From: an uncultured Clostridia bacterium | GTDB lineage: Bacteria; Bacillota; Clostridia; TANB77; CAG-508 | Direction: 5' to 3' | Assembly: GCA_948919095.1 (NCBI GenBank) | Contig: CAQYCU010000026.1 | Coordinates: 1-18,650 of the forward strand | DNA length: 18,650 nt | Shown here: positions 7,496 through 14,869 of the stretch, piece after piece | Position numbering within the stretch: the stretch's first letter is position 1 | Layout: the number at the start of each line of letters is the position of its first letter | Notes under the pieces: model-generated | The model's input: only the letters and a program-made list of their open reading frames with translations | Databases searched by the model: none | What the model was told of the DNA's origin: nothing | Program-made: the position numbers and the translations under genes

Positions 7496-8203
7496 TTATC
7501 TTAAAATTATACTCATGTCTTTATATTTCTTATATGATACACCTAATATAACAATTACTCCAAGTATCATTCCTGGTATTTTAAGTGAGTTTAGTCCTGT
7601 TTGTGGTAGCTTGTCATCTTTCTTTGTTGTTGTATCTCCTGAATTATCACTTCCTTGATTATTGCCACCTTGATTATTATCTGGTTTTTCAGTTGGATTT
7701 GGTGTTGGTGTTACTGTTGTTCCTGGAGTTGGTGTTGGTGTCACTTCTGCTTTAATTTGTGGTGTATAGCTTTGTGTTCCAACTTTTCCTAAGCCTGTAC
7801 CATCTGAAACTGTAATGTCCTTCATTGTTACTTTTACATTATCAGTATTTAATACTTTGAATGTTAATGTAAACATTGTTGCATTATGATTTGTTGGATT
7901 TCTTTCTATAAGTATCTTTCCATTTTTTTCATTATATGCTGGGGTAGAATAGTCTCCTACGCCTTCCATTTTTTCTAATTTTAAACTTTTTTTGTCATAA
8001 TCTAATATTGCACCAAATGCAACAAGTCCTCTATCTGAAAAAATTTCTGATACTTTTACGTCAACTTTAAATTCATCGTTTGTTGTTATTTCTGCTGTAT
8101 CTTCTGGACTTAATACAATATTACATTGCATTGCTGCAATTGTATTATTAGCCATACACATTACTATTAATACTATTACAAATATGCCTATTATCTTTTT
8201 CAT
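7496..8203 (-). CDS. Cell-wall-anchored cohesin protein with LPQTG sortase signal
   Basis: The 235-residue protein has a signal peptide (about 1-24) and a single cohesin-like domain at about 27-152 (FKVDVKVSEI, VAFGAILDYD, MFTLTFKVLN, MKDITVSDGTG). A Thr/Pro then Asn/Gly-rich spacer at about 154-198 follows. The C-terminus is a complete sortase signal: LPQTG at 199-203, a hydrophobic helix at about 208-223, then YKKYKD. It should be linked to peptidoglycan and present its cohesin as a docking point. It is the first of three neighbouring cohesin genes and shares the most residues with the membrane-anchored one at 5686-6294. A Cys lies right after the signal peptide in both, but the surrounding residues do not form a lipobox. 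The ATG has AAGGGAGGA upstream. No sortase gene is in the window. Confidence 0.87.
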   Translation of the reverse strand: MKKIIGIFVIVLIVMCMANNTIAAMQCNIVLSPEDTAEITTNDEFKVDVKVSEIFSDRGLVAFGAILDYDKKSLKLEKMEGVGDYSTPAYNEKNGKILIERNPTNHNATMFTLTFKVLNTDNVKVTMKDITVSDGTGLGKVGTQSYTPQIKAEVTPTPTPGTTVTPTPNPTEKPDNNQGGNNQGSDNSGDTTTKKDDKLPQTGLNSLKIPGMILGVIVILGVSYKKYKDMSIILR

Positions 8204-8250
8204 AAAAAAGTCCTCCCTTTTATAATTTAATATACAATTTTAACTACTTA

Positions 8251-8279
8251 ATTATAACATATTCTGACAACCTTGTAAA
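8251..8279 (-). promoter_or_regulatory. Vegetative promoter for the LPQTG cohesin gene
   Basis: On the minus strand TTTACA (8274-8279) is followed after 17 bases by TATAAT (8251-8256), about 48 bases upstream of the start codon at 8203. A second -35-like TTGTCA lies only 8 bases before the -10 and is too close to be used with it. No clear terminator for ackA is seen between 8280 and 8332. Confidence 0.8.
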
Positions 8280-8332
8280 TGTTTTTTTTAATTTTTTTAT
8301 ATTTCTTTTAAGTCCTTGAAGCTGTAAGTATT

Positions 8333-9526
8333 TTACATATTGCATACTAAATCATAGGTTTCTTTTGCTATCATAAATTCTTCATTTGTAGGAATTATGT
8401 ATATCTTCACTTTAGAATCTGGAGCTGAAATACATCCTTCTTTTCCTTTTACATTATTTAAATTCAAATCTAATTTTATTCCTAGAGGTTCCAAGTATTT
8501 ACATATTCTTTCTCTAGTTTCAATTCCATTTTCTCCAACTCCGCCTGCAAAAGAAAGTATATCAAGTCCTCCTAGTGATACAATATATTGTCCAATATAT
8601 TGTGCAATTCTATATGCCTGATTTTCAAGAGCAAGTATTGAACGTTGGTCTCCCATAGCATACCCATCTTCAATGTCTTTAAAAGATGATGAAACTCCTG
8701 ATATTCCCCATGCTCCTGATTGCTTGTTTAATATGTCTTCCATTTCTTCTGGTCCAATATTGTCTCTCTTCATTATGTATGGTACAATTGCTGGATCAAT
8801 GTCTCCGCTTCTTGTTCCCATAGGTATACCTGCTAATGGAGTTAATCCCATTGATGTATCAACTGATTTCCCATCTTTTATTGCACATACAGAAGCACCT
8901 TGTCCAAGATGACAGTTTATTATTTTTAAATTTTCTTGTCCATTCATTAATTCTTGAATTCTTTGAGCTACATATTTATGTGAAGTTCCGTGAAATCCAT
9001 ACTTTCGAATTTTGTAACTTGCATAATATCTGTATGGTATTTGGTAAATATATGCCTTAGGTTCCATTGTTTGGTGAAATGCTGTGTCAAATACAGCACA
9101 CATTGGTACATTAGGAAGTGCTTTTTCAGCAGCTCTTATTCCAGCTACTCCAGCTGGGTTATGTAATGGTGCTAAATCAATACAGCTTTCAATTTCTGAA
9201 ATTACTTCTTCATTAATTAATACTGAATGACTAAATTTTTCTCCCCCATGAACAATTCTATGTCCTATTGCTTTTATTTCTTCTAAGAAATTAAGTAATT
9301 GATATTTTGGGTCAATTAACACCTCTAAAATAAATGCAATAGCCTCATCATAATCTCTTGCTATACGCAATATCTCTTCTTTTTGTCCTCTTACATTTAA
9401 TTTTAGAGTTGTTTTCATTCCTCCTATTCTTTCAAAATTTCCCTTTGCCATTCTTTCATGCTTTTCCATATCTATTAACTGGAATTTAAGAGATGAACTT
9501 CCACAGTTCAATACAAGTACTTTCAT
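8333..9526 (-). CDS. ackA: Acetate kinase
   Basis: Acetate kinase converts acetyl phosphate and ADP to acetate and ATP, the energy-yielding end of acetate fermentation. The 397-residue protein begins MKVLVLNCGSSSLKFQL and shows GHRIVHGG (with the active-site Arg), CAVFDTAFHQTM, YGFHGTSHKYV, HLGQGASVCAI, GIPMGTRSGDIDPA, FAGGVGENG and the late PTNEE motif. The ATG at 9526 has GAAAGGAT at the right distance. An in-frame upstream start at 9562 would overlap sigK and lacks support. The usual partner gene pta is not adjacent. Instead it follows sigK by only 13 nt, and its ribosome binding site begins at the sigK stop codon, so translation may be coupled. Confidence 0.96.
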   Translation of the reverse strand: MKVLVLNCGSSSLKFQLIDMEKHERMAKGNFERIGGMKTTLKLNVRGQKEEILRIARDYDEAIAFILEVLIDPKYQLLNFLEEIKAIGHRIVHGGEKFSHSVLINEEVISEIESCIDLAPLHNPAGVAGIRAAEKALPNVPMCAVFDTAFHQTMEPKAYIYQIPYRYYASYKIRKYGFHGTSHKYVAQRIQELMNGQENLKIINCHLGQGASVCAIKDGKSVDTSMGLTPLAGIPMGTRSGDIDPAIVPYIMKRDNIGPEEMEDILNKQSGAWGISGVSSSFKDIEDGYAMGDQRSILALENQAYRIAQYIGQYIVSLGGLDILSFAGGVGENGIETRERICKYLEPLGIKLDLNLNNVKGKEGCISAPDSKVKIYIIPTNEEFMIAKETYDLVCNM

Positions 9527-9539
9527 AATTTTATCCTTT

Positions 9540-10238
9540 CTATTCTCTAAATTCTTTTGCAAGCTTTCCTATAGCTTTTGTTTCAATTCTTGAAACGTAA
9601 CTTCTTGATATACCTAAGTTTTTTGCAATTTCATTTTGGGTTCTTGGTTTTTTCCCATTTAGTCCAAAACGTAATTCTATGATTGTTTTTTCTCTATCTT
9701 TTAATATACTTTTTACTTTTGAATACAGCTTTGCTATTTTCATTTTTAGGTCAATTTCATCATCAACTCTTCTTTCGTCATTCTCAAGTATATCTTCTAA
9801 AGTTATTACATTATCGTCTTTGTCTTTTCCTATTGGGTCATCTAAATATACTTCATTGTTTTGTTTTTTAGAAGACCTAAAGTACATGAGTATTTCATTA
9901 TCTATACATTTTGATATATATGTAGACAGCTTTATTGCTTTATCTGCATTATATGTGTTAATTCCCTTTATCAAACCTATTGAGCCTATTGATATTAAGT
10001 CATCTTGTTCAATATTAGAATTAGAATATTTTTTGCATACATGAGCAACTAGTCTAAGGTTATGTTCAATTAAAATGTTTCTTGCTTCCTCATCTCCTTG
10101 TTTCATCAAGTTAATATATTTTCTTTCTTCTTCACTGTTTAGAGCTTCAGGAAACAAATTATTATTTGATATATATCCTACAAGAAATGTGCTATTTCCT
10201 AAAAATGCTAATAATTCACAAATTGTTATTGCTATCAT
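9540..10238 (-). CDS. sigK: Sporulation sigma factor SigK (with pro-sequence)
   Basis: The 232-residue sigma-70 family protein matches the late mother-cell sigma factor SigK. Region 2 is clear (RNILIEHNLRLVAHVCKKY, DLISIGSIGLIKGI, STYISKCIDNEILMYF). DDPIGKDKDDN matches the SigK-type linker, and region 4.2 ends with ISRSYVSRIETKAIGKLAKEF. Before the conserved NNNLFPEALNSEEE, an N-terminal hydrophobic segment of about 20 residues looks like the pro-sequence that is cut during sporulation (by SpoIVFB in Bacillus subtilis). The gene is one piece; no skin-like element interrupts it. GGAGGTG precedes the ATG. SigE is the close alternative, but region 4.2 and the pro-segment favour SigK. Confidence 0.88.
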   Translation of the reverse strand: MIAITICELLAFLGNSTFLVGYISNNNLFPEALNSEEERKYINLMKQGDEEARNILIEHNLRLVAHVCKKYSNSNIEQDDLISIGSIGLIKGINTYNADKAIKLSTYISKCIDNEILMYFRSSKKQNNEVYLDDPIGKDKDDNVITLEDILENDERRVDDEIDLKMKIAKLYSKVKSILKDREKTIIELRFGLNGKKPRTQNEIAKNLGISRSYVSRIETKAIGKLAKEFRE

Positions 10239-10264
10239 ATTACACCTCCAATGTCTTACATAAA

Positions 10265-10292
10265 CATTATATGCTTATATAAAACCTGAAGT
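10265..10292 (-). promoter_or_regulatory. Possible mother-cell promoter of sigK
   Basis: On the minus strand an AC dinucleotide (10291-10292) is 17 bases upstream of CATATAATG (10265-10273). This resembles the SigK pattern (AC, 16-17 bases, CATA plus a TA-like end), which would mean autoregulation; the -10 also resembles that of SigE. No good vegetative -35 is seen. The short motifs make this a weak call. Confidence 0.3.
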
Positions 10293-10323
10293 GCCTGACC
10301 TTTAAAAATAGGACTTGTAGATT

Positions 10324-10402
10324 TTATTTTTTTCTTCTAATTATCCAATTTTCCTTACATTCTACTGGTATATACATTTTTACTGCTTGGTCAACTTTTC
10401 CG
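10324..10402 (-). other. Out-of-frame 3' tail of the U32 peptidase gene
   Basis: If the single base at 10402 is dropped, the U32 reading frame continues through NPGKVDQAVKMYIPVECKEN and on to a stop at 10324-10326. This tail is the normal C-terminus of the family (a PGKVDQxV motif followed by an IPVE-type ending). It shows that the annotated stop at 10391 comes from a one-base insertion (CCA-C-GGA on the minus strand) in the genome or the assembly. Confidence 0.8.
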
Positions 10403-11548
10403 TGGATTTACTGTTTCAATTTCTTCATCTGTTTCAATATCCCACAAATTATTAATTGTAAATTCCAATGGCTCTATCTGATTTGGAATAATTAATTCCA
10501 TTTTGTCACCCTTTGTAAGTTTGTTTCCTATTTTTACAATGCTTTTTTCTTTGTTATATTCTTTAACTATTCCTCCAAATTCATATTCTGGATTATATTG
10601 TTTTCCTGTATATTCTTGGAAGTCTTTGTTTTGTTTATCATTAAAGAAAAATGTTGTTAATTCTCTTGTTTTTACTTTTTGTAGTTCTTTTAGGTATTTT
10701 GTATAGTCATAATTTTTTGGGTCTTTCATGTAGTCATCTATTGCATTTCTATATGCGTTTACTACGCTTGCAACATAATATTCTGATTTAAGTCTTCCTT
10801 CTATTTTTAAACTAGTTACTCCCATTTCTATTATTTCTGGAATTTCTTTTATCAGGCATAAATCTTTTGATGACATAACATAAGTTCCGTTACTGTCTTC
10901 TTCAACAGGCATTATATTTCCTGGATTGTTTTTTTCCTCTATATACATATTATATGCCCATCTGCAACTTTGTGAGCAATCTCCAAGATTTGCATTTCTT
11001 GATGACATAAAGTCACTTAAATAGCATCTTCCAGAATATGCCCAGCAAATTGCACCATGTATAAATATTTCTGTTTCAATGTTAGTGTTATCAATTAAAT
11101 ATTTTATATCTTCCTTGTTCATTTCTCTTGAAAGTATAACTCGCTTGGCTCCATTTTTTTGCCAAAAATTCGCAGTATGTGCACTCAATGTATTCGCTTG
11201 AGTACTTACATGTATTGGAATATTAGGTGCGATTTCTTTTATTATATCAATTACTCCACCATCTGAAGCTATTATTGCATCTACTGAAAGTTTGTCTAAC
11301 ATTTGTACTTGTTTTTTTATCTCTTCATACATATTATCAGGTGCATATATGTTTATTGCTGTATATACCTTTTTTCCAATTTTATGTGCATATTCTATTG
11401 TTTTTGCTAAATCGTCATTGTCAACTTCTGCTCTACTTCTTAATGATAATGTTCCTGTTCCACAATATATTGCATCTGCACCATATAAAAATGCTTCTCT
11501 TGCTTTTTCAAACGAGCCTGCTGGAGCTAATAGTTCAATTTTTTTCAT
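10391..11548 (-). CDS. U32 family peptidase / tRNA hydroxylation protein, frameshifted near its C-terminus
   Basis: The protein begins MKKIELLAPAGSFEKAREAF and carries the U32 signature region EIFIHGAICWAYSGRCYLS with the downstream Cys cluster LGDCSQSCRW. Family members include Bacillus YrrO and E. coli YegQ/TrhP. The latter acts in prephenate-dependent 5-hydroxyuridine formation at tRNA position 34, and others are annotated as collagenase-like peptidases. As read, it has 385 residues and ends VNPRKS. A one-base insertion at about 10402 removes the last roughly 22 residues, whose coding sequence is still present in the next frame. The conserved core is intact, so it may still work, or the base may be an assembly error. 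It follows hisS after 51 nt with GAAGGG before its ATG, suggesting an operon. Confidence 0.88.
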   Translation of the reverse strand: MKKIELLAPAGSFEKAREAFLYGADAIYCGTGTLSLRSRAEVDNDDLAKTIEYAHKIGKKVYTAINIYAPDNMYEEIKKQVQMLDKLSVDAIIASDGGVIDIIKEIAPNIPIHVSTQANTLSAHTANFWQKNGAKRVILSREMNKEDIKYLIDNTNIETEIFIHGAICWAYSGRCYLSDFMSSRNANLGDCSQSCRWAYNMYIEEKNNPGNIMPVEEDSNGTYVMSSKDLCLIKEIPEIIEMGVTSLKIEGRLKSEYYVASVVNAYRNAIDDYMKDPKNYDYTKYLKELQKVKTRELTTFFFNDKQNKDFQEYTGKQYNPEYEFGGIVKEYNKEKSIVKIGNKLTKGDKMELIIPNQIEPLEFTINNLWDIETDEEIETVNPRKS

Positions 11549-11599
11549 TTTATTATCCCTTCTATTGCTAGTGTCCTTTAGTATCCTTATTTTAATGTT

Positions 11600-12910
11600 T
11601 TAGCTTTTAATTAGGCTTATTGCTTCCTCTATTTTAAGTGTTTGTTGTTCGCCTGTTTCCATATTTTTTAATGCTACTACATTATTTTTTATTTCATCTT
11701 CTCCAATTATAAAAACATATTTTACATTTAAGTTATTTGCATATTTGAATTTTTTGGCAATCTTTTGATTTTCCAAATTTACTTGTACATTTATTCCACT
11801 TTCTCTAAGTTTAGCTGCTACTTCTACACACATATCATAATTATCAGTCATTGATATTACAAGTGCATCTGATATAGATTGTCCTTCTGCTGAAATTATA
11901 TTGTTGTCCATTAGTTGGAAGAATAAGCGAGTTAATCCTATTGATATTCCAACGCCTGGCATTTTTCTTTCAGTATAGTATTCTGTTAAATTATCATATC
12001 TTCCCCCTGAGCATACACTTCCCATTTTTTTATACTTATTTAGGAATGTTTCATATACCGTTCCTGTGTAATAGTCAAGTCCTCTTGCTATTGTTAAATC
12101 TATTTTATAAAATTCATCTGGTACTCCAAATATTTCAATAAATTTTATGACTTGTTTTAGTTCTTCTAATCCTTCTGCAAATACTGGATTTTCAATTCCT
12201 AATTTCTCTAATTCTTGAACTTTATTATCATTATTTCCTTCAATGAGTATGAATTTCATTATTGTATCAGCTTGCTTTTCTTCACAGTATTCTAATAATT
12301 CTTTTTTAGTTTCTTCTTTTCCTATTTTTTCTATCTTATCTATTATTCTTAATATTTCTGTTGATTTATTTTCTAGTCCTAGGCTTGCAAATAATCCATT
12401 TAATATCTTTCTGTTATTTATGCAAATAGTAAAATCATCAAATCCTAGTTCTTTAAATGTATTATAGATTACTGCTGGAATTTCAGCATCATTCATTATT
12501 GATAATTCTCCATCCCCAATAGTATCTATATCACATTGATAGAACTCTCTGTATCTTCCTCTTTGTGGTTTTTCTCCACGATATACTTTTCCTATTTGAT
12601 ATCTCTTGAATGGAAAACTTAATTTGTCATAATATTCTGTTACATACTTTGATAAAGGTACTGTTAAGTCAAATCTTAGTGCTAAGTCATTTTCTCCCTT
12701 ATTAAATCTGTATATTTGCTTTTCTGTTTCTCCACCTGCTTTTGCAAGTAGTACACTCGCATCTTCTATAATTGGTGTGTTTAGTGGCAAAAATCCATAT
12801 TTTTCATATGATTTTTTTATTGTCTCCTTCATTTTATTAAATAAAATTTGTTCATTTGGTAATAATTCCATAAATCCTGGTAATGTTTTTGGTTGTATTT
12901 TTTTCTCCAT
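11600..12910 (-). CDS. hisS: Histidyl-tRNA synthetase
   Basis: This class II enzyme charges tRNA-His. The 436 residues show TLPGFMELLPNEQ near the start, LALRFDLTVPLSKYV, motif 2 in YRGEKPQRGRYREFYQCD, the histidine-binding loops ARGLDYYTGTVYE and CSGGRYDNL, motif 3 in GVGISIGLTRL, and a C-terminal anticodon-binding domain (about residues 335-430). The size fits bacterial HisS rather than the HisZ regulatory paralogue, since the His-specific motifs are complete. GAGAAGGGA precedes the ATG. A promoter just upstream leaves a leader of only about 40 nt, so there is no T-box. Confidence 0.97.
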   Translation of the reverse strand: MEKKIQPKTLPGFMELLPNEQILFNKMKETIKKSYEKYGFLPLNTPIIEDASVLLAKAGGETEKQIYRFNKGENDLALRFDLTVPLSKYVTEYYDKLSFPFKRYQIGKVYRGEKPQRGRYREFYQCDIDTIGDGELSIMNDAEIPAVIYNTFKELGFDDFTICINNRKILNGLFASLGLENKSTEILRIIDKIEKIGKEETKKELLEYCEEKQADTIMKFILIEGNNDNKVQELEKLGIENPVFAEGLEELKQVIKFIEIFGVPDEFYKIDLTIARGLDYYTGTVYETFLNKYKKMGSVCSGGRYDNLTEYYTERKMPGVGISIGLTRLFFQLMDNNIISAEGQSISDALVISMTDNYDMCVEVAAKLRESGINVQVNLENQKIAKKFKYANNLNVKYVFIIGEDEIKNNVVALKNMETGEQQTLKIEEAISLIKS

Positions 12911-12951
12911 AGCTTAATTTCCCTTCTCTATTTGTATTATATTCTTATTAT

Positions 12952-12980
12952 GTTTTATACCAAAATAGCCAATTTGTCAA
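12952..12980 (-). promoter_or_regulatory. Promoter of hisS
   Basis: On the minus strand a perfect TTGACA (12975-12980) is followed by TATAAA at 12954-12959 (15-base spacer), overlapping TAAAAC at 12952-12957 (17-base spacer). Which -10 is used cannot be decided by eye. Confidence 0.65.
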
Positions 12981-13006
12981 CCTTTTGTAGCTGTTTTTAC
13001 ATATAT

Positions 13007-13309
13007 TTATTTTCTTTTCTGGTATATTATATAATTTGAATTTTTAGCACAGTCCATTATTATGTCATACTCCTCTTTTATTTCTTCCTTTTTTACTTTA
13101 TATACGCTTATCTTTTCAACATATTCATCATTTTTTTGATTTTCTATACAAATTCTATTTATTTCATTGTTAATAATTTGTGCTTTATTTTTAATTGTTT
13201 CATTCTTTTTTCTTCTTGTTACTTTTAATTTTTTATTTCCGTTTTTGTCTAAGCTTTCTATTATTTCATCTATAAGTGATGGGTTATCGTTATTTTTTCT
13301 TTCCTTCAT
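13007..13309 (-). CDS. Small charged protein of unknown function
   Basis: I do not recognise this 100-residue protein. It is rich in Lys, Glu, Asn and Ile, with no signal peptide or membrane segment, so it is probably cytoplasmic. The N-terminal third is strongly basic (KKLKVTRRKKNE). The rest could be helical or coiled coil (VYKVKKEEIKEEYDIIMDC). It is supported as a gene by AGAAGGGGA just before its ATG and by its place 16 nt after the preceding small gene, with which it probably shares a promoter. hisS follows but has its own promoter. Confidence 0.6.
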   Translation of the reverse strand: MKERKNNDNPSLIDEIIESLDKNGNKKLKVTRRKKNETIKNKAQIINNEINRICIENQKNDEYVEKISVYKVKKEEIKEEYDIIMDCAKNSNYIIYQKRK

Positions 13310-13325
13310 TATTTCCCCTTCTTAT

Positions 13326-13790
13326 TTACCAATCGTCAAAATTTATTCTTACATTATTATCTTTTAATAATCTTGGTTCTTTTTTCTCTTCTCCTTTTTC
13401 AAGTAAATTTGTAATATTGCCTTGCTCTATCTTTAATTCTTCTTTAAAATTGCTCTCATTGTTTTGAGTTTCTTTTTTATTATTCTGCTGTTCTTTTTCT
13501 TCTATATCTTGATTTTTATCTATGCCACTATAATTTATAATTCTTTTCTTTTCTATTTTCTGTTGTGAATAACTTTTACTTTGCTCCTCTATTCCATTAT
13601 TACCGTCTAAATTCATTTCATTATATTCTTTTTTATTTTTTATATTTATGTTAACACATTTTGCAATTATAGTTTCATTATTAATCTTCATTATGTTATC
13701 ATGTTTTCCTGTTAGATTATTTCCATTAATTATCCCTAAAATTGATATGCACATTATTGTGAGAAAAATGAGTATCTTAGTTATCTTCAC
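13326..13790 (-). CDS. Small secreted or membrane-tethered protein of unknown function (GTG start)
   Basis: The 154-residue protein starts with GTG, preceded at a good distance by AAAGGAG. Residues about 1-22 form a signal peptide or single membrane helix (ILIFLTIMCISILGIINGN). The remainder is very hydrophilic, rich in Asn, Lys, Glu and Gln, and looks disordered, ending in VRINFDDW. It has one Cys, at about residue 45. No family is recognised. A perfect consensus promoter lies just upstream, and the next small gene follows after 16 nt, so the two form a unit. The low complexity means homology searches may fail even for real relatives. Confidence 0.65.
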   Translation of the reverse strand: MKITKILIFLTIMCISILGIINGNNLTGKHDNIMKINNETIIAKCVNINIKNKKEYNEMNLDGNNGIEEQSKSYSQQKIEKKRIINYSGIDKNQDIEEKEQQNNKKETQNNESNFKEELKIEQGNITNLLEKGEEKKEPRLLKDNNVRINFDDW

Positions 13791-13820
13791 GTTTGCTCCT
13801 TTATGGTAAATTTTGGATAT

Positions 13821-13849
13821 ATTATACAGTCATATTATGTGATTGTCAA
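13821..13849 (-). promoter_or_regulatory. Perfect consensus promoter for the two small unknown genes
   Basis: On the minus strand TTGACA (13844-13849) and TATAAT (13821-13826) are separated by 17 bases, about 30 bases upstream of the GTG start. Both hexamers match the vegetative consensus exactly, the strongest promoter in the window by sequence. Confidence 0.85.
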
Positions 13850-13867
13850 GTATAATCTTTATAAATA

Positions 13868-13896
13868 TTGCTAAAAATGTAATTTAATATTATAAT
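13868..13896 (+). promoter_or_regulatory. Promoter of the plus-strand glycosyltransferase gene
   Basis: TTGCTA (13868-13873) is followed after 17 bases by TATAAT (13891-13896), 32 bases before the ATG at 13929. It is divergent from the promoter at 13821-13849, with the two -35 boxes only 18 bases apart. Confidence 0.7.
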
Positions 13897-13928
13897 GTGT
13901 ATAATAAATTTTGAAAGGATTTATATTT

Positions 13929-14828
13929 ATGGATAATTTAATTAGTATTATTGTAACTGTTTATAATAATGAATCTACTGTAAAAGACTGTATTATGTCA
14001 TTAATTGCTCAAACTTATAGAAATATAGAAATAATTATTGTTGATAATGGTTCAACTGATTCTTCTACTACTATTTGTAATGAACTTTTTGTTTCAAATT
14101 CAAGGCTTACTGTTATTCCAAGTTTACATTCTGGAATTGCTTCTGCTAGAAACAAAGGACTTGAAGTTTGTAAAGGAGAGTATGTTACTTTTGTTAATGC
14201 AAGTGATACTATTTCTAAAAATATGATTGAAACATTGAAGAATATGGTTGACAATTATAGTACAGATATTGCAACATGTAATACTAAAAAAGTTTCAAGT
14301 CCTTCTAACAAAATCATTGCTCTTTCAACAGAAGATGCTTTACGTCAACTTTTGATTGGTGATTTGATTGATAATAATCCTTATGGAAAATTATTTAGTA
14401 GCAAACTTTTTGAAAATAATTTATTTGTTGAGCAAAGTGCTAATGTTATATATAAGATTTTTGAAGATTGCTCAAAAGTTGCTTTTATAAATGATAATTT
14501 GTATAATATGAATTCTTCTGAAAATTTTTCTTTTAATTCAATTATAAATAAAGATTTGAGAATTATGAAGTCATATCCTAATCTCGCTATTTACTGTAAG
14601 TGTAATATTGTAAAAACAATTCAAGATAAATTTTATAATTCATTTGTTCACAATATTACAATGGAAGATGAAGATAATATTTACCTTTTATTTAAGCAAA
14701 CGCTACAAGACAATGATGATAAAATTGCAAGTTATTTTGATTATATTAGACGTGCTCATTTATACATTTTAGCTGATGATTTAAAGCAATACAAAATGGT
14801 GTGTCCTGTGCTCCCTGAATTAGATTAA
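13929..14828 (+). CDS. Family 2 glycosyltransferase with degenerate DXD motif
   Basis: The 299-residue protein has a GT-A fold N-terminus typical of family 2: ISIIVTVYNNESTVKDCI, then QTYRNIEIIIVDNGSTD (nucleotide-sugar binding), SGIASARNKGLEVCKGEY, and the segment that normally carries the DXD metal site. That segment reads TFVNASDT, where active relatives read VDSDD, so both acidic DXD residues are replaced. The second half is less conserved, and no membrane segment is seen. I start it at the ATG (13929) because GAAAGGA lies nine bases upstream; the TTG at 13911 is inside that site. It is the only convincing plus-strand gene here and has its own promoter and terminator. The sugar and acceptor are unknown, and it may be inactive. 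Confidence 0.82.
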   Translation: MDNLISIIVTVYNNESTVKDCIMSLIAQTYRNIEIIIVDNGSTDSSTTICNELFVSNSRLTVIPSLHSGIASARNKGLEVCKGEYVTFVNASDTISKNMIETLKNMVDNYSTDIATCNTKKVSSPSNKIIALSTEDALRQLLIGDLIDNNPYGKLFSSKLFENNLFVEQSANVIYKIFEDCSKVAFINDNLYNMNSSENFSFNSIINKDLRIMKSYPNLAIYCKCNIVKTIQDKFYNSFVHNITMEDEDNIYLLFKQTLQDNDDKIASYFDYIRRAHLYILADDLKQYKMVCPVLPELD

Positions 14829-14835
14829 TAATATT

Positions 14836-14869
14836 AAAGATGCTAGCTATACTAGCATCTTTATTTTTT
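14836..14869 (+). terminator. Intrinsic terminator of the glycosyltransferase gene
   Basis: AAAGATGCTAG (14836-14846) pairs perfectly with CTAGCATCTTT (14852-14862) around a five-base loop, followed by ATTTTTT. It lies between two convergent genes and touches the stop codon of the acyltransferase; in the other direction the T-tract is weak, so bidirectional use is only possible. Confidence 0.88.

Noticed and set aside
8110..8140. Lipoprotein signal in the cohesin proteins (Cys just after the signal peptide)
   Set aside because: The residues before the Cys (AAMQC and YAECKC) do not fit a lipobox, and each protein already has a C-terminal anchor.
8280..8332. Terminator after ackA
   Set aside because: The stretch is A/T-rich, but no stable hairpin followed by a T-run on the minus strand was found.
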